Origin: Chryseobacterium limigenitum
GTDB taxonomy: Bacteria; Bacteroidota; Bacteroidia; Flavobacteriales; Weeksellaceae
Length of the DNA stretch: 64,000 nt
Direction: 5' to 3'
Assembly: GCF_900114875.1 (NCBI RefSeq)
Contig: NZ_FPKW01000006.1
Coordinates: 124,001-188,000, forward strand
Part shown: positions 33,459 to 41,911 of the stretch, one piece after another
Numbering within the stretch: position 1 is the first letter of the stretch
How the letters are laid out: each line of letters starts with the position of its first letter
The notes under the pieces: generated by a model
The model's input: the letters and a program-made list of their open reading frames with translations, nothing else
The model's database searches: none
What the model was told of the DNA's origin: nothing
Program-made: the position numbers and the translations under genes

Positions 33459-34964
33459 ATGGGTAAGGAATCTTACATAGGTGGTGATTACATAGAGACA
33501 ACCGGAGGTGATGCCAAAGTTTTTGCAGGAAAAAGTATTGTAAACTCTTCTGCAGATAAATTTGCTCAAAAAGGCAAAGAAAAAGGAGTGAGCTATAATG
33601 TGAGCGCTCCACCGCCGTCATTGGGAAGTTTAGATCTCATTAAGATTAAAATAAATACAACTTTCGATATTTGTCATGATGAGGTTGATTCTTTCAGCGA
33701 GTTTAAAAATTTCTGGGTATTAGAAGACAAAGGAAAATATTATCATTGGCTGAGTCTAAGATCTAATGCTGATGACAAAAATAAGCCTGATCCTTTACCA
33801 ATAACCCTTGCAAGCACCGACAATTTTGTGCTTACAGCTACTTTTAAAACAAAAGCGCCGATGGCCTGCAAGATCAGGATAAAAGATGCTAATAATAAAT
33901 ATGTTTTTAAAGAACAGCAGCATCCTAAAAAAAATAAGGATGAGGAACATGAGCTTACATTTACCTGTGATACAAAACCTTATAAAGATACCGTACAGTA
34001 TTTTGAAAATTTCACTCTCAATTTTGAATATTCAGAAGACGGAACCAATTGGGTACCCATGAGAAGTGTTAAGTTTTGTTTTTATCTTACAATCGGAAAT
34101 CCGGGGTATGACCAGTTATCTCCGTCATCGGGCAGAGGAGGTGAATATACCGCCGAAGATGGAAACAGGATGATCATCAATAAAGCAAATAGCAAAGAAA
34201 GCATTTTAGAAACATTCCTGTATCTTGGCTGTAAGTTTGGAAAAGGATCTAAAAATGCTGATGAAATCATGACCAATGTTTTCAATCACATAAAATCTTT
34301 AAATGTTGAAAGAGCCCGTGTGAAAGGAGCTATGGGATATTGGCGAAATACCAGTTCATTACATGCAAGCAGTATGCGATACCGTGGCGTAAGATATTTA
34401 ATAAAATATGGTGAGGCAAGATGTGGAGAATGGAGTTCGTTTTTACAGGATATCTGCAAGATACAATCTGACACCTTATTTGGAGGTAAGTTTGATGATT
34501 TTGTAATATTCCCGACAGGAACTACAGATAGCAGCGGATATAAAAATTCTCTGTTTTTAGTTAAAGAATGGACAATAAAAGATCCCGCAGCGCCTGTTGA
34601 CATAAAGCAAAAGGCACAGGATCTGAAAAATGTTCCGCTGAATTTATTCTGGGATCATGTATTTACCAAATACGGAAACAAATATTTTGATCCTTCTTAT
34701 GGCTTAACTTCGGCTACAACTTTTGCAAATGATGATGCTTTATTAAAAGATTATTCGGGGAAAGCTCTAAGCGGTATTTTATATGGTAAAATAGATCCAA
34801 CCAACCCTGTGATAGACGCTATAATATATAAACCACAGGCCGGAAAATATATAGAACCGTTTAATGCGTATAGTCTTACTCCGGTACAAAAAAATAACTA
34901 TAAGTATAAGACTGTGGTCACCAATATGCAGAAGGAACTGAGTAAACAGGTTATTCCTAACTAA
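33459..34964 (+). CDS. Putative T6SS effector with transglutaminase-like cysteine protease domain
   Basis: 501-residue leaderless protein. Residues 1-55 form a VgrG-tail-like adaptor (YIGGDYIETTGGDAKVFAGK, then KEKGVSYNVSAPPP), probably extending the spike beta-helix. The middle (about 60-215) is beta-rich. The C-terminal half carries a transglutaminase/papain-like arrangement: Cys322 in GEARCGEWSSFLQDICKI, His400 in LFWDHVF and Asp411 in KYFDPSYG, in the order and context of the C-H-D triad. Activity could be peptide cleavage, deamidation or crosslinking; the target is unknown. A lipoprotein gene follows after 10 bases, the usual place for an immunity gene. Confidence 0.7.
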   Translation: MGKESYIGGDYIETTGGDAKVFAGKSIVNSSADKFAQKGKEKGVSYNVSAPPPSLGSLDLIKIKINTTFDICHDEVDSFSEFKNFWVLEDKGKYYHWLSLRSNADDKNKPDPLPITLASTDNFVLTATFKTKAPMACKIRIKDANNKYVFKEQQHPKKNKDEEHELTFTCDTKPYKDTVQYFENFTLNFEYSEDGTNWVPMRSVKFCFYLTIGNPGYDQLSPSSGRGGEYTAEDGNRMIINKANSKESILETFLYLGCKFGKGSKNADEIMTNVFNHIKSLNVERARVKGAMGYWRNTSSLHASSMRYRGVRYLIKYGEARCGEWSSFLQDICKIQSDTLFGGKFDDFVIFPTGTTDSSGYKNSLFLVKEWTIKDPAAPVDIKQKAQDLKNVPLNLFWDHVFTKYGNKYFDPSYGLTSATTFANDDALLKDYSGKALSGILYGKIDPTNPVIDAIIYKPQAGKYIEPFNAYSLTPVQKNNYKYKTVVTNMQKELSKQVIPN

Positions 34965-34974
34965 AAAGAATGTT

Positions 34975-35781
34975 ATGAAAAAGATACTTTTTTTAATATT
35001 AGTTTTCTTACTAAATTTTGTCTCATGTCAAACCAATATAAAATCTAATATGAATACAGATGCCGAATTGATATTTTCCAAAGAATTAGATAAAAATATT
35101 TCTGTTGAGTGCTTTGTCAGCAATGGCAATGATAATTTTGCTTGGGAATTTAAAATTAAAGGCAAAGAAAATAAAACAGTTGATAAATTTAAGATCAATA
35201 AACAAAAATTACAGGAATACAGCCCATTGGCAAACCGTCCAGATTTTTACAAACAGTTAAAAGTTATTTCGGTCTTTAAAAATGGGGATAATTTAGTTTT
35301 TCTGTTGGATAAATTCGGGCAGGTTGATGCGCAGGTTTATCCTTTATCTGACAGCGGTCCTAAAACAGTTATTCCTGTGAAAACATATCAACTGTCTCCA
35401 ATGGATACCGAATTGCTGGGCGAAGACTTTCAGGATGTGAAGCTGGTTAACAATACAATCTATGGCCTTTCAAAACATCTTAGAGGAAACAGCGGATTGT
35501 ATTATATTTTGATGGTCAATCTGGATAGCAAAAAATCTTCGGAAGCGTCAGTAAATGTTTCTTCTAAAGAATCTGTTGAAGATGAAAAAGTCGATCATAA
35601 AACAATTGTTCAGTTAGAAGACAGTTCTTCCAAATCCACAGGTTTTGGGTTTAAATTTTTATTATTAAATAATGATCTTGTAGATGTAGAAAAGAACAAT
35701 TCAAAATTTGCATTGAAAAAGATCGGTTTTAAATCTTCCGAAATTGATAAAACTAAGAGTATTAATAATATTATAGAATAA
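34975..35781 (+). CDS. Lipoprotein, probable immunity partner of the transglutaminase-like effector
   Basis: 268-residue predicted lipoprotein (lipobox FVSCQTN near residue 19). The mature part is acidic to mixed, with beta-rich segments (VISVFKNGDNLVFLLDKFG, DVKLVNNTIYGLSKHL) and a Ser/Glu/Lys linker near residue 200. I recognise no family. The position 10 bases after the effector gene and the envelope location suggest immunity against a toxin acting in the periplasm, which would place the Cys-protease-like effector there too. This is inference. Confidence 0.65.
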   Translation: MKKILFLILVFLLNFVSCQTNIKSNMNTDAELIFSKELDKNISVECFVSNGNDNFAWEFKIKGKENKTVDKFKINKQKLQEYSPLANRPDFYKQLKVISVFKNGDNLVFLLDKFGQVDAQVYPLSDSGPKTVIPVKTYQLSPMDTELLGEDFQDVKLVNNTIYGLSKHLRGNSGLYYILMVNLDSKKSSEASVNVSSKESVEDEKVDHKTIVQLEDSSSKSTGFGFKFLLLNNDLVDVEKNNSKFALKKIGFKSSEIDKTKSINNIIE

Positions 35782-35813
35782 ATTAATTGAAAGTTTTAAA
35801 GAAAATGAACTTA

Positions 35814-36002
35814 TTTAAACTTTTTGTTTTAACCACAAAAGCAACAAAAGATTAACACACTAGATATTTTAAGTTAACCAATAAACCACAAATAAGACCA
35901 CATAAGTTTTAAAAATCTTTGATTTTTATTCTTTTGAGAGCTTTTGTTTTCAAAATAGCTAAACTTTAAATCATCTTTTGTGGTTAAAACAAAAAGTTTA
36001 AA
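35814..36002. mobile_element. MITE-like element with 28-bp perfect terminal inverted repeats
   Basis: Arms 35814-35841 and 35975-36002 are exact reverse complements (28 of 28), enclosing 133 bp of AT-rich sequence with no ORF; total 189 bp. The ends are TTTAAACTTTTTG and its complement. No target-site duplication is evident and no transposase is in the window. The rest of the 612-bp gap (35782-36393) holds the tssD2 operator and promoter. Confidence 0.65.
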
Positions 36003-36246
36003 CAGGTTTAATGCCTAAAATGTCTTATTTATAAAATAGGACATTTTTATTGTAAGGATAATTTCTGAAAATTTTAAATCATAACTGCTTTCAAAATAGG
36101 AATCAAACGTTAATAAGAGTTAATTGAATCTTAAATAAATCTTAATATTTCCCGTTTTAGTGTGAAAATATGCATTAATTCAATATTGATAAATTGCTAT
36201 AAAACACCATTAATAAAGGAAATTATTAATAATTTTAAGTCAAATG

Positions 36247-36283
36247 TCGTAGAATTACTACATCAAATCGTAGAAATACTACA
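36247..36283 (+). promoter_or_regulatory. Tandem dyad operator upstream of tssD2
   Basis: Units 36247-36262 and 36268-36283, 21 bp apart, each with a complete GTAG-N5-CTAC dyad. It is the better conserved copy of the block at 27044-27080 and keeps the same 49-bp distance to the -7 box. Confidence 0.65.
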
Positions 36284-36309
36284 AAAAATCAGATTGAGGT
36301 TTGAAAACT

Positions 36310-36339
36310 TTCAGGGTAGGAATAAGGAGTATATCTTTG
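36310..36339 (+). promoter_or_regulatory. Candidate tssD2 promoter (TTC-N19-TATCTTTG)
   Basis: TATCTTTG at 36332-36339 matches TAnnTTTG; TTC at 36310-36312 with a 19-base spacer mirrors tssD1. The ATG is 54 bases downstream. Confidence 0.65.
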
Positions 36340-36393
36340 CTATAGAAATCAATCACCAAATCACAAAATATTAACGATTAAAATTTACAAAAC

Positions 36394-36804
36394 ATGGCAG
36401 CAAATTCAAGAGGAATCTTAAAATTCAACGGTAGCGAAGGTCAAAAATTATTAAAGCTAAATTATAGTGTATCAAGATCTACAGACGTTTCAGGACGTGT
36501 AGCATCAGACCCTTCAAATGCAATCATCAAACTTACAATTGAAGCAACAGAAAAATCAGACATTCTGGAAAGCTTACTAAACGGAAAGTACAAACCTACA
36601 AGCGGAGAAATTACTTTCAATAAATCTCACGAAGAAGGTACATTAATTACTTTGAACTGGGAAAACGGATACGTAATTCAGCATGAAGTAGACTTCGATG
36701 CAGTAGACGAAAACAGCATGTTGATCAGTTTCATTGTAAGCGCAGAAAAAATCAATTATGGTAATTCTGCTTACGAAGGTATCTGGCCAGGAGGCACTAA
36801 CTAA
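36394..36804 (+). CDS. tssD: TssD (Hcp-type tube protein), copy 2
   Basis: 136-residue tube protein, nearly identical to copy 1 at 27189 and differing mainly at the C-terminal tail (GIWPGGTN). Nucleotide identity is also high, with mostly silent changes, so the pair is a recent duplication or is kept alike by gene conversion, together with the operator block. It precedes vgrG2 and is followed by its own terminator. Slightly different tails could affect loading of cargo inside the tube. Confidence 0.93.
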   Translation: MAANSRGILKFNGSEGQKLLKLNYSVSRSTDVSGRVASDPSNAIIKLTIEATEKSDILESLLNGKYKPTSGEITFNKSHEEGTLITLNWENGYVIQHEVDFDAVDENSMLISFIVSAEKINYGNSAYEGIWPGGTN

Positions 36805-36838
36805 CAGTTACAATCATCTTAGTAAAAATAAAATTGGT

Positions 36839-36883
36839 ACAGAATAGTGCGCTCCTCACAGAGTAAGCTATTCTGTTTTTTTA
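36839..36883 (+). terminator. Terminator after tssD2
   Basis: 9-bp stem ACAGAATAG/CTATTCTGT (36839-36847 with 36868-36876) followed by TTTTTTT. Confidence 0.82.
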
Positions 36884-37035
36884 TGAAAAATAAATTATTT
36901 CAGATTTAAAATACTGTAAATCAGATTTTTAAATTTAAAAACATTTGATTAATTAAAAGTTTATTTGATTTTTTTTATCGAATAAATTTTAGCATTTAAA
37001 ACACATATACACCAATTAACCAAAATCACAAGGCT

Positions 37036-39231
37036 ATGTTTCAGGATGATAACACGCCAAGAACTCCGGCTTCCAAAACCGGAAAACCATCTGTAACCAA
37101 ACAAATGGGCGATACGGCAAAAACACAAGCTGTAAGTAAAGCTGACCAAAAGATTCAGGAAAAAACAAACGGAAAAGTTCAGAAAGCAACAGAAACTCTT
37201 GCAACGGCTCAGGCCTATTCAGGAATTGCCCAAAATTCTTCCGGAATGTTTATGAATCAGGTAAAACAGGCAAATATTCCAACTTTGGTTGAAGATAAAG
37301 TCTGGTCTAAACAGCCCACCTCCAAAATACACAATGCCAATGCAATCCCTGAAAGTCAGGTTTTAGGAATCAATCGCGTGGTAAAACTTGACATTATTAT
37401 TGAAGGTAAGGTCATCAAACATTTTAAACATTTTAAATTAAAGCAAAATGCAGTCAAGCACCACGAATTTGATCTGATGCTTGCTCACGATTCCTTAGGA
37501 AATGCAGAAAACCATAATTTAGAAGAAGCCCAAAACTTTTTAGGAAAACGAATTACCGTTATTTTTAAATATAAAGATGTTGAAGACGGTCCCGAGAGAA
37601 GCTTTGTGGGCGTGATTACAGAAGTTGGCTTTAGTCAGGAAAAGGGAAGTTTGGGAAATATTGTTCTTACAGGTTTCAGTCCGACAGTTTTGTTGGATGC
37701 TGCTCCACACATTCAAAGTTTTGGAGGAGGTCAGGAAATAAGCCTGAACAGTATTGCTGACCAGGTCATTAAAGAAGGGTTGGGGCAAAATAAATTCGAT
37801 TTCAGAGTAGATTCGCAACACGGGAATGTTTCTTACAGTTCTCAATACGAGGAAACCCATTACAATTATCTTGCAAGAATTGCTGAAGCGTATGGCGAAC
37901 AGTTCTATTATGACGGTGAAGTTCTTCATTTCGGGAAGCTTCCGCCACAGGAACAGCCCGTAAAACTTACGTACGGAAGCAGTGTAAATGATGTTAAAAT
38001 AAAAATGAAAGCCCAACACGTAAATCCCACTTTTTACGGTTACAACAGCAGTAAAAATGAGAAATTAACGACAGGGAATTCAAAAATAACTCATACTTCA
38101 GATATTGCTAAAAGAGCTTACGAGATTTCAGAAAAAACATTTCAAACGCCCTCTTTAAGGGTTGCTCCGATCAAGGCATCTTCTTTTATGGATATTGATG
38201 CTTCCCAAAAAGGAACTGCAGGAAGTAAAGCTTCTGATGTATTTGTAACCTCGGGAGCCACTACTGTTCCATTTTTATATCCGGGATGTATTGCAGACAT
38301 TGAAATGCGTAAGACAGATACCAATCAGACTTCTTATTTCACCAAATTAATGATCGTAGAAGTGAATCATGAAGTGGATGCAAGAGGATATTATACGGGA
38401 ACTTTTGATGCAATTGCTTCGGATACCGGATTTATTCCGCGACCAGAATTTCAGTTGCCAAAAGCCGAACCTCAGTTTGCAAAAGTAATTTCCAATACAG
38501 ATCCGATGAATCAGGGGCGTGTGCAGGTTCAGTTTGATTGGCAAAATGGCTCAACCACCACAGAATTTATACGAGTAATGACTCCAGATGCAGGAAGTAG
38601 TGATAAAGTAAATAAAAATCGAGGGTTTATGGCAATTCCTGAAGTTGGAGATCAGGTAATTGTGAATTTTGTTCATCAACATCCCGACAGACCTTTCGTA
38701 ATGGGCGGAATGTTCCACGGAGGAGTTGGCGGCGGGGGCGGACAAAATAATAACATTAAAAGTCTAAGCAGCCGAAGTGGAAATAAATTAGAACTCGATG
38801 ACGGCGCAGGTTCGGTTTTCCTTACCGATCAGGGCGGCGCGAATATGAAGTTTGACGGTGCAGGAAATGCCACAACCAACGCCAACAACGATAAAACGGT
38901 TTCGGTAGGAAATAACAACACTGTGAATACTGGAAGCAAGAACATAATCAATGTCGGAAGTAAAGATGGTGGCGGTGCAAATTCTATGTTTTCTATGGAT
39001 AATGCAGGAAATATTTCGTTGGAATGTGATACTAATATCACCATTAAAACAGGGGCAAGCTCAATCACATTAAACACCGACGGAACGATTATTCTCAGCG
39101 GAAAAATAATCGGTATCGGCGCTGAAGGAATAGGAATTGCAGCTTCCAAAGGTGTTGACGTCTCTTCTCCGGCCAACCATATCGGTGGCGGACAAACGAA
39201 AATAGACGGCGGTGATGCTTTTATTAATTAA
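37036..39231 (+). CDS. tssI: VgrG (TssI) spike protein, copy 2, with N-terminal extension
   Basis: 731-residue T6SS spike subunit. The core matches copy 1 (KHFKLKQNAVKHHEF, FLGKRITVIFKYKDVE, HYNYLARIAEAYGEQFYYDG, VISNTDPMNQGRVQVQFDW, AIPEVGDQVIVNF). It carries about 85 extra N-terminal residues rich in Lys, Thr, Gln and Ala, probably flexible or helical and absent from copy 1. The C-terminal beta-helix tail also differs: repeats of NT/NN type (ATTNANNDKTVSVGNNNTVN) and an end reading GGGQTKIDGGDAFIN, likely a PAAR-binding tip. It heads the unit leading to the PAAR-TM toxin, with the next gene 8 bases away. Confidence 0.93.
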   Translation: MFQDDNTPRTPASKTGKPSVTKQMGDTAKTQAVSKADQKIQEKTNGKVQKATETLATAQAYSGIAQNSSGMFMNQVKQANIPTLVEDKVWSKQPTSKIHNANAIPESQVLGINRVVKLDIIIEGKVIKHFKHFKLKQNAVKHHEFDLMLAHDSLGNAENHNLEEAQNFLGKRITVIFKYKDVEDGPERSFVGVITEVGFSQEKGSLGNIVLTGFSPTVLLDAAPHIQSFGGGQEISLNSIADQVIKEGLGQNKFDFRVDSQHGNVSYSSQYEETHYNYLARIAEAYGEQFYYDGEVLHFGKLPPQEQPVKLTYGSSVNDVKIKMKAQHVNPTFYGYNSSKNEKLTTGNSKITHTSDIAKRAYEISEKTFQTPSLRVAPIKASSFMDIDASQKGTAGSKASDVFVTSGATTVPFLYPGCIADIEMRKTDTNQTSYFTKLMIVEVNHEVDARGYYTGTFDAIASDTGFIPRPEFQLPKAEPQFAKVISNTDPMNQGRVQVQFDWQNGSTTTEFIRVMTPDAGSSDKVNKNRGFMAIPEVGDQVIVNFVHQHPDRPFVMGGMFHGGVGGGGGQNNNIKSLSSRSGNKLELDDGAGSVFLTDQGGANMKFDGAGNATTNANNDKTVSVGNNNTVNTGSKNIINVGSKDGGGANSMFSMDNAGNISLECDTNITIKTGASSITLNTDGTIILSGKIIGIGAEGIGIAASKGVDVSSPANHIGGGQTKIDGGDAFIN

Positions 39232-39239
39232 AATCTGAT

Positions 39240-40133
39240 ATGAGTAATTCATTTAAAATAAAAGAAAAATTCTCTGAACAATACACGCTGATCATCGATT
39301 CGGATATCAGGGCGGTGAATGTTCACATGACTTCCCGGTCTCAGCTGAGATGGGATTTTAGTGTTTTGAAAGTGGAAGAAGATTTTGTTGAGGTTAAAAT
39401 CATTATACTGGACCATATTTTACTCGAAGCTAATAATCCTTTGATTAAAGAAATTGCGGCGTTAACCAATGCTTTTTCAAGGTTGTACAACGAATTGCAT
39501 TTGAGAATAGATAATGACGGAAAAGCTGTTCAGGTTTTAAATATGGATATTATCCGTTCAAAATGGAGCCAGACAAAGGCCGAAATGGAAAAAATTGCAG
39601 AGAATAATCCCGATATCAAAAATGCTATTGTTTTAAATGATAATATTTTTCAGAATCAGGAGAAATTAATTGAAGGAATCCAGAATAATGAATTTTTTCT
39701 AATGTATTTCAATAAAATCTATGGAAAAAAAGTTCCGTCAGGTTTTAAAGATAATGCTTTAAATTTTTTCAATTCTGCTAACGTACATTGGAGTTTTAAT
39801 CTGAAAAACAGTACGAATCCATTGCTTTCTTCAGACGAAATGATCGTAGAACTTTCCGGTGAACCTTCCATTTTATTGAATATTGGATTTTACAACAGAG
39901 CATATGTTCAGTTCGCCAATCAGATTGATACAAATAAGCTCCAAACTTCATTAAACGAAAAAGGAATTTACAGATTTGATGAAATTACAGGAAGAATGAT
40001 CGAAGCTTCTTTAAGCAGAGAAGAGATCGCCGATCCTGAAAAACTTTATACAAAATTGAAGTATACATTTTATAGTGACGAAATTTTTAAATATAAAATG
40101 TCCAATGAATACCTTACAGAAAAACAATCTTGA
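39240..40133 (+). CDS. T6SS-linked adaptor or chaperone candidate, paralogue of 26038-26997
   Basis: 297-residue soluble protein between vgrG2 (8 bases upstream) and the small gene it overlaps. Sequence is mixed alpha/beta (TLIIDSDIRAVNVHM, FSRLYNELHLRIDNDGKAVQV, WSQTKAEMEKIAENN). It lacks the LysM-like start of the paralogue at 26038 but shares the later region. The next large gene encodes a transmembrane PAAR-type toxin, which in proteobacteria needs an Eag (DUF1795) chaperone; this protein could fill that role, though no DUF1795 signature is visible. Confidence 0.55.
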   Translation: MSNSFKIKEKFSEQYTLIIDSDIRAVNVHMTSRSQLRWDFSVLKVEEDFVEVKIIILDHILLEANNPLIKEIAALTNAFSRLYNELHLRIDNDGKAVQVLNMDIIRSKWSQTKAEMEKIAENNPDIKNAIVLNDNIFQNQEKLIEGIQNNEFFLMYFNKIYGKKVPSGFKDNALNFFNSANVHWSFNLKNSTNPLLSSDEMIVELSGEPSILLNIGFYNRAYVQFANQIDTNKLQTSLNEKGIYRFDEITGRMIEASLSREEIADPEKLYTKLKYTFYSDEIFKYKMSNEYLTEKQS

Positions 40134-40377
40134 CATAAAAACTTTTAGCAAAGAGTTTTCTATAAAAAATTATCATTTTGAATTTAGGTTCAGACGTGAT
40201 AAGCAAAATAGTGTCAAAACCTTTTTTGTTTTCATTGAAAAAGGATATAAGAAAGAGCAGCAGGGATTTATATCAAAAATTGGTTATGGTCTTGATTATC
40301 AGATCATTAATAACAGAAATAAAATAACAGCCCATACAAGAAAACAAATCTTAAAAAAAATAGGATATGGGGAATAA
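40105..40377 (+). CDS. Small hypothetical protein in the vgrG2 operon
   Basis: 90-residue basic protein starting MNTLQKNNLDIKTF and ending KKIGYGE. It overlaps the end of the preceding gene by 29 bases and the start of the toxin gene by 11 bases, so translation is probably coupled. The content is simple alternating beta segments (NYHFEFRFRRDK, VKTFFVFIEKG). No family recognised. The tight overlap with the toxin gene suggests it helps produce or load that toxin. The start at 40105 could instead be the earlier Met at 40075. Confidence 0.55.
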   Translation: MNTLQKNNLDIKTFSKEFSIKNYHFEFRFRRDKQNSVKTFFVFIEKGYKKEQQGFISKIGYGLDYQIINNRNKITAHTRKQILKKIGYGE

Positions 40378-41902
40378 AATTATAACAGAAAAAGATTTCT
40401 GGATGTGTTCCAGCGGAGCAATGCCCGCCCAGCTGCAGGGAACCAGAAAAAGTAATAAAAAAAGTTCGGGAGACGTCTATATTACCGTTGCAGATACCGC
40501 AACAAGTAGTTGGATAGATTTCGGATGTACTAAAAATATGCTTTGGGCAGCACTTTTAACAGCAGTTGCGGTTATAGTTGTCGTAGCATTAATTGTTGGA
40601 ACAGGAGGTATTGCTGCCATCGGTTTAATGGGAATGATGGCGATCGGTGCCGCGGCAGGTGTTGCCGGAGGAGTCATTGCAGCCGTTGATGGAGCTTTAA
40701 AATGTGGACAAAAAAATGCAACCGCCAGAACCTGGGACGGAAGCAAAGATAATATGCTTCTTACCGGAACCCCCGCAATAACAGGTGACCGAACAATGAC
40801 CTGCTCTATCGGCGGAGTCGTAAAATTTGCCCCCGAAATCAAAAGCTGGACACATGCTTTGGCTTTGGGTGGATTTAATTATGTCTCTCAGTTGGCAGGA
40901 TGTGCTTTAGGCGGAGCCGGAGTAGGAGCCGGAGGTTTTCTGGCTGCGGGTCTTGCAGGCGGCTCGCTTGCGCTCGCCGCACCCACTTTTTCAAGTGTAT
41001 TATCGAATGTTGCAGGAAGTTTTACCGGAATTTGGGGTGGAAGCCGTGCGCTTTTCGGCTTAAATTCTTTAGCCAACGAACATGCATATGGAAATGTTCA
41101 GGATGCGGAAGATGCCGGATCGGCTTTGGTAAATGGTGGTATTCCCGAAATTGGGATGGGACAGCGCATATTTTCAGGGCAGGCACAGCCTTCCGATTAC
41201 CTTCTTTTCTTATATTTGTTAAACATAAAAGCAAAAGGTCCTAAACCTGCTGTGGAAGAACCGAACGCTGGTGGTGATAAAGACGGAAATACGACCAGTA
41301 AAGAAGAAGGAAATCGAACGCCTGAAGATGAAGGTACGAATGGAAGCAAAGGGCAAGGGGAGAGTAAAGGAAAGCCTAAAGAGGGAGATGAAGGAAATGC
41401 TTATGAAGAATCCATATATAGACAAGATAGTCGTCCTAATTCTTCGGAAGGATCTAAGCCGGGAAGAGTAAAGTCAAGCGTAAATGAAAATGGTGATGTT
41501 GTTCCCGCAAACAAAGATGGACAAGCTACAGTAGCCGACCATGTGAGAGGCTCTGAACCCAAGAAAAGTGATAGCCCTTATACTTCTTTTTCTGAAGGTA
41601 AACCGGGAGTTGGTAAAAAATATGGAGATAATGTAATAGAAGTTGATATTAAAAAACTAGAAGCAGATATTGCAAATGGTAAAGTTAAGGATGTAGAAGT
41701 TTTAAGACCTGAAAAGGTGCAAGCTGAATTACAAGGTAAAGTTGATGCAGCAAAATCTAGGTATGATGCTAATCCAACACCAAAAAATATGGAAAGATTA
41801 CAAAATGCTCAAAGAGATTTAGATAATACGATAAGAGATCGAGAAGTTTTAATTAAAGGCCAGATACCAGCAGAATACATTAAAGTTTATCCTAATGAAT
41901 AA
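40367..41902 (+). CDS. PAAR-TM protein with C-terminal ADP-ribosyltransferase-like toxin
   Basis: 511-residue polymorphic toxin. Residues 1-270 form a PAAR-like (DUF4280-related) tip with Cys residues (WMCSSG, MTCSIGGVVKF, NMLLTGTPAITG) and two Gly/Ala-rich membrane hairpins (about 58-105 and 175-215), which would carry the toxin across the target inner membrane. A Gly/Glu/Lys linker covers about 280-350. The C-terminal domain (about 355-511) has the R-S-E pattern of ADP-ribosyltransferases: Arg394 in DHVRGSE, the S-x-S-like motif SPYTSFSEG (Ser407, Ser409), and Asp491-x-Glu493 in DREVLIKGQIP. Substrate unknown. The toxin end and the following gene are more AT-rich than the tip region, as expected for an exchangeable cassette. 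Confidence 0.7.
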   Translation: MGNKIITEKDFWMCSSGAMPAQLQGTRKSNKKSSGDVYITVADTATSSWIDFGCTKNMLWAALLTAVAVIVVVALIVGTGGIAAIGLMGMMAIGAAAGVAGGVIAAVDGALKCGQKNATARTWDGSKDNMLLTGTPAITGDRTMTCSIGGVVKFAPEIKSWTHALALGGFNYVSQLAGCALGGAGVGAGGFLAAGLAGGSLALAAPTFSSVLSNVAGSFTGIWGGSRALFGLNSLANEHAYGNVQDAEDAGSALVNGGIPEIGMGQRIFSGQAQPSDYLLFLYLLNIKAKGPKPAVEEPNAGGDKDGNTTSKEEGNRTPEDEGTNGSKGQGESKGKPKEGDEGNAYEESIYRQDSRPNSSEGSKPGRVKSSVNENGDVVPANKDGQATVADHVRGSEPKKSDSPYTSFSEGKPGVGKKYGDNVIEVDIKKLEADIANGKVKDVEVLRPEKVQAELQGKVDAAKSRYDANPTPKNMERLQNAQRDLDNTIRDREVLIKGQIPAEYIKVYPNE

Positions 41903-41911
41903 AACATAATC

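Noticed and set aside
36162..36374. 70-residue ORF before tssD2
   Set aside because: It covers the tssD2 operator and promoter; the sequence has no domain and would leave no room for regulation.
40888..41244. Ser/Arg/Cys-rich and Ala/Pro-rich ORFs overlapping the PAAR-TM gene
   Set aside because: Shadow frames of a Gly/Ala-rich membrane hairpin region; the annotated frame has the coherent domain structure.
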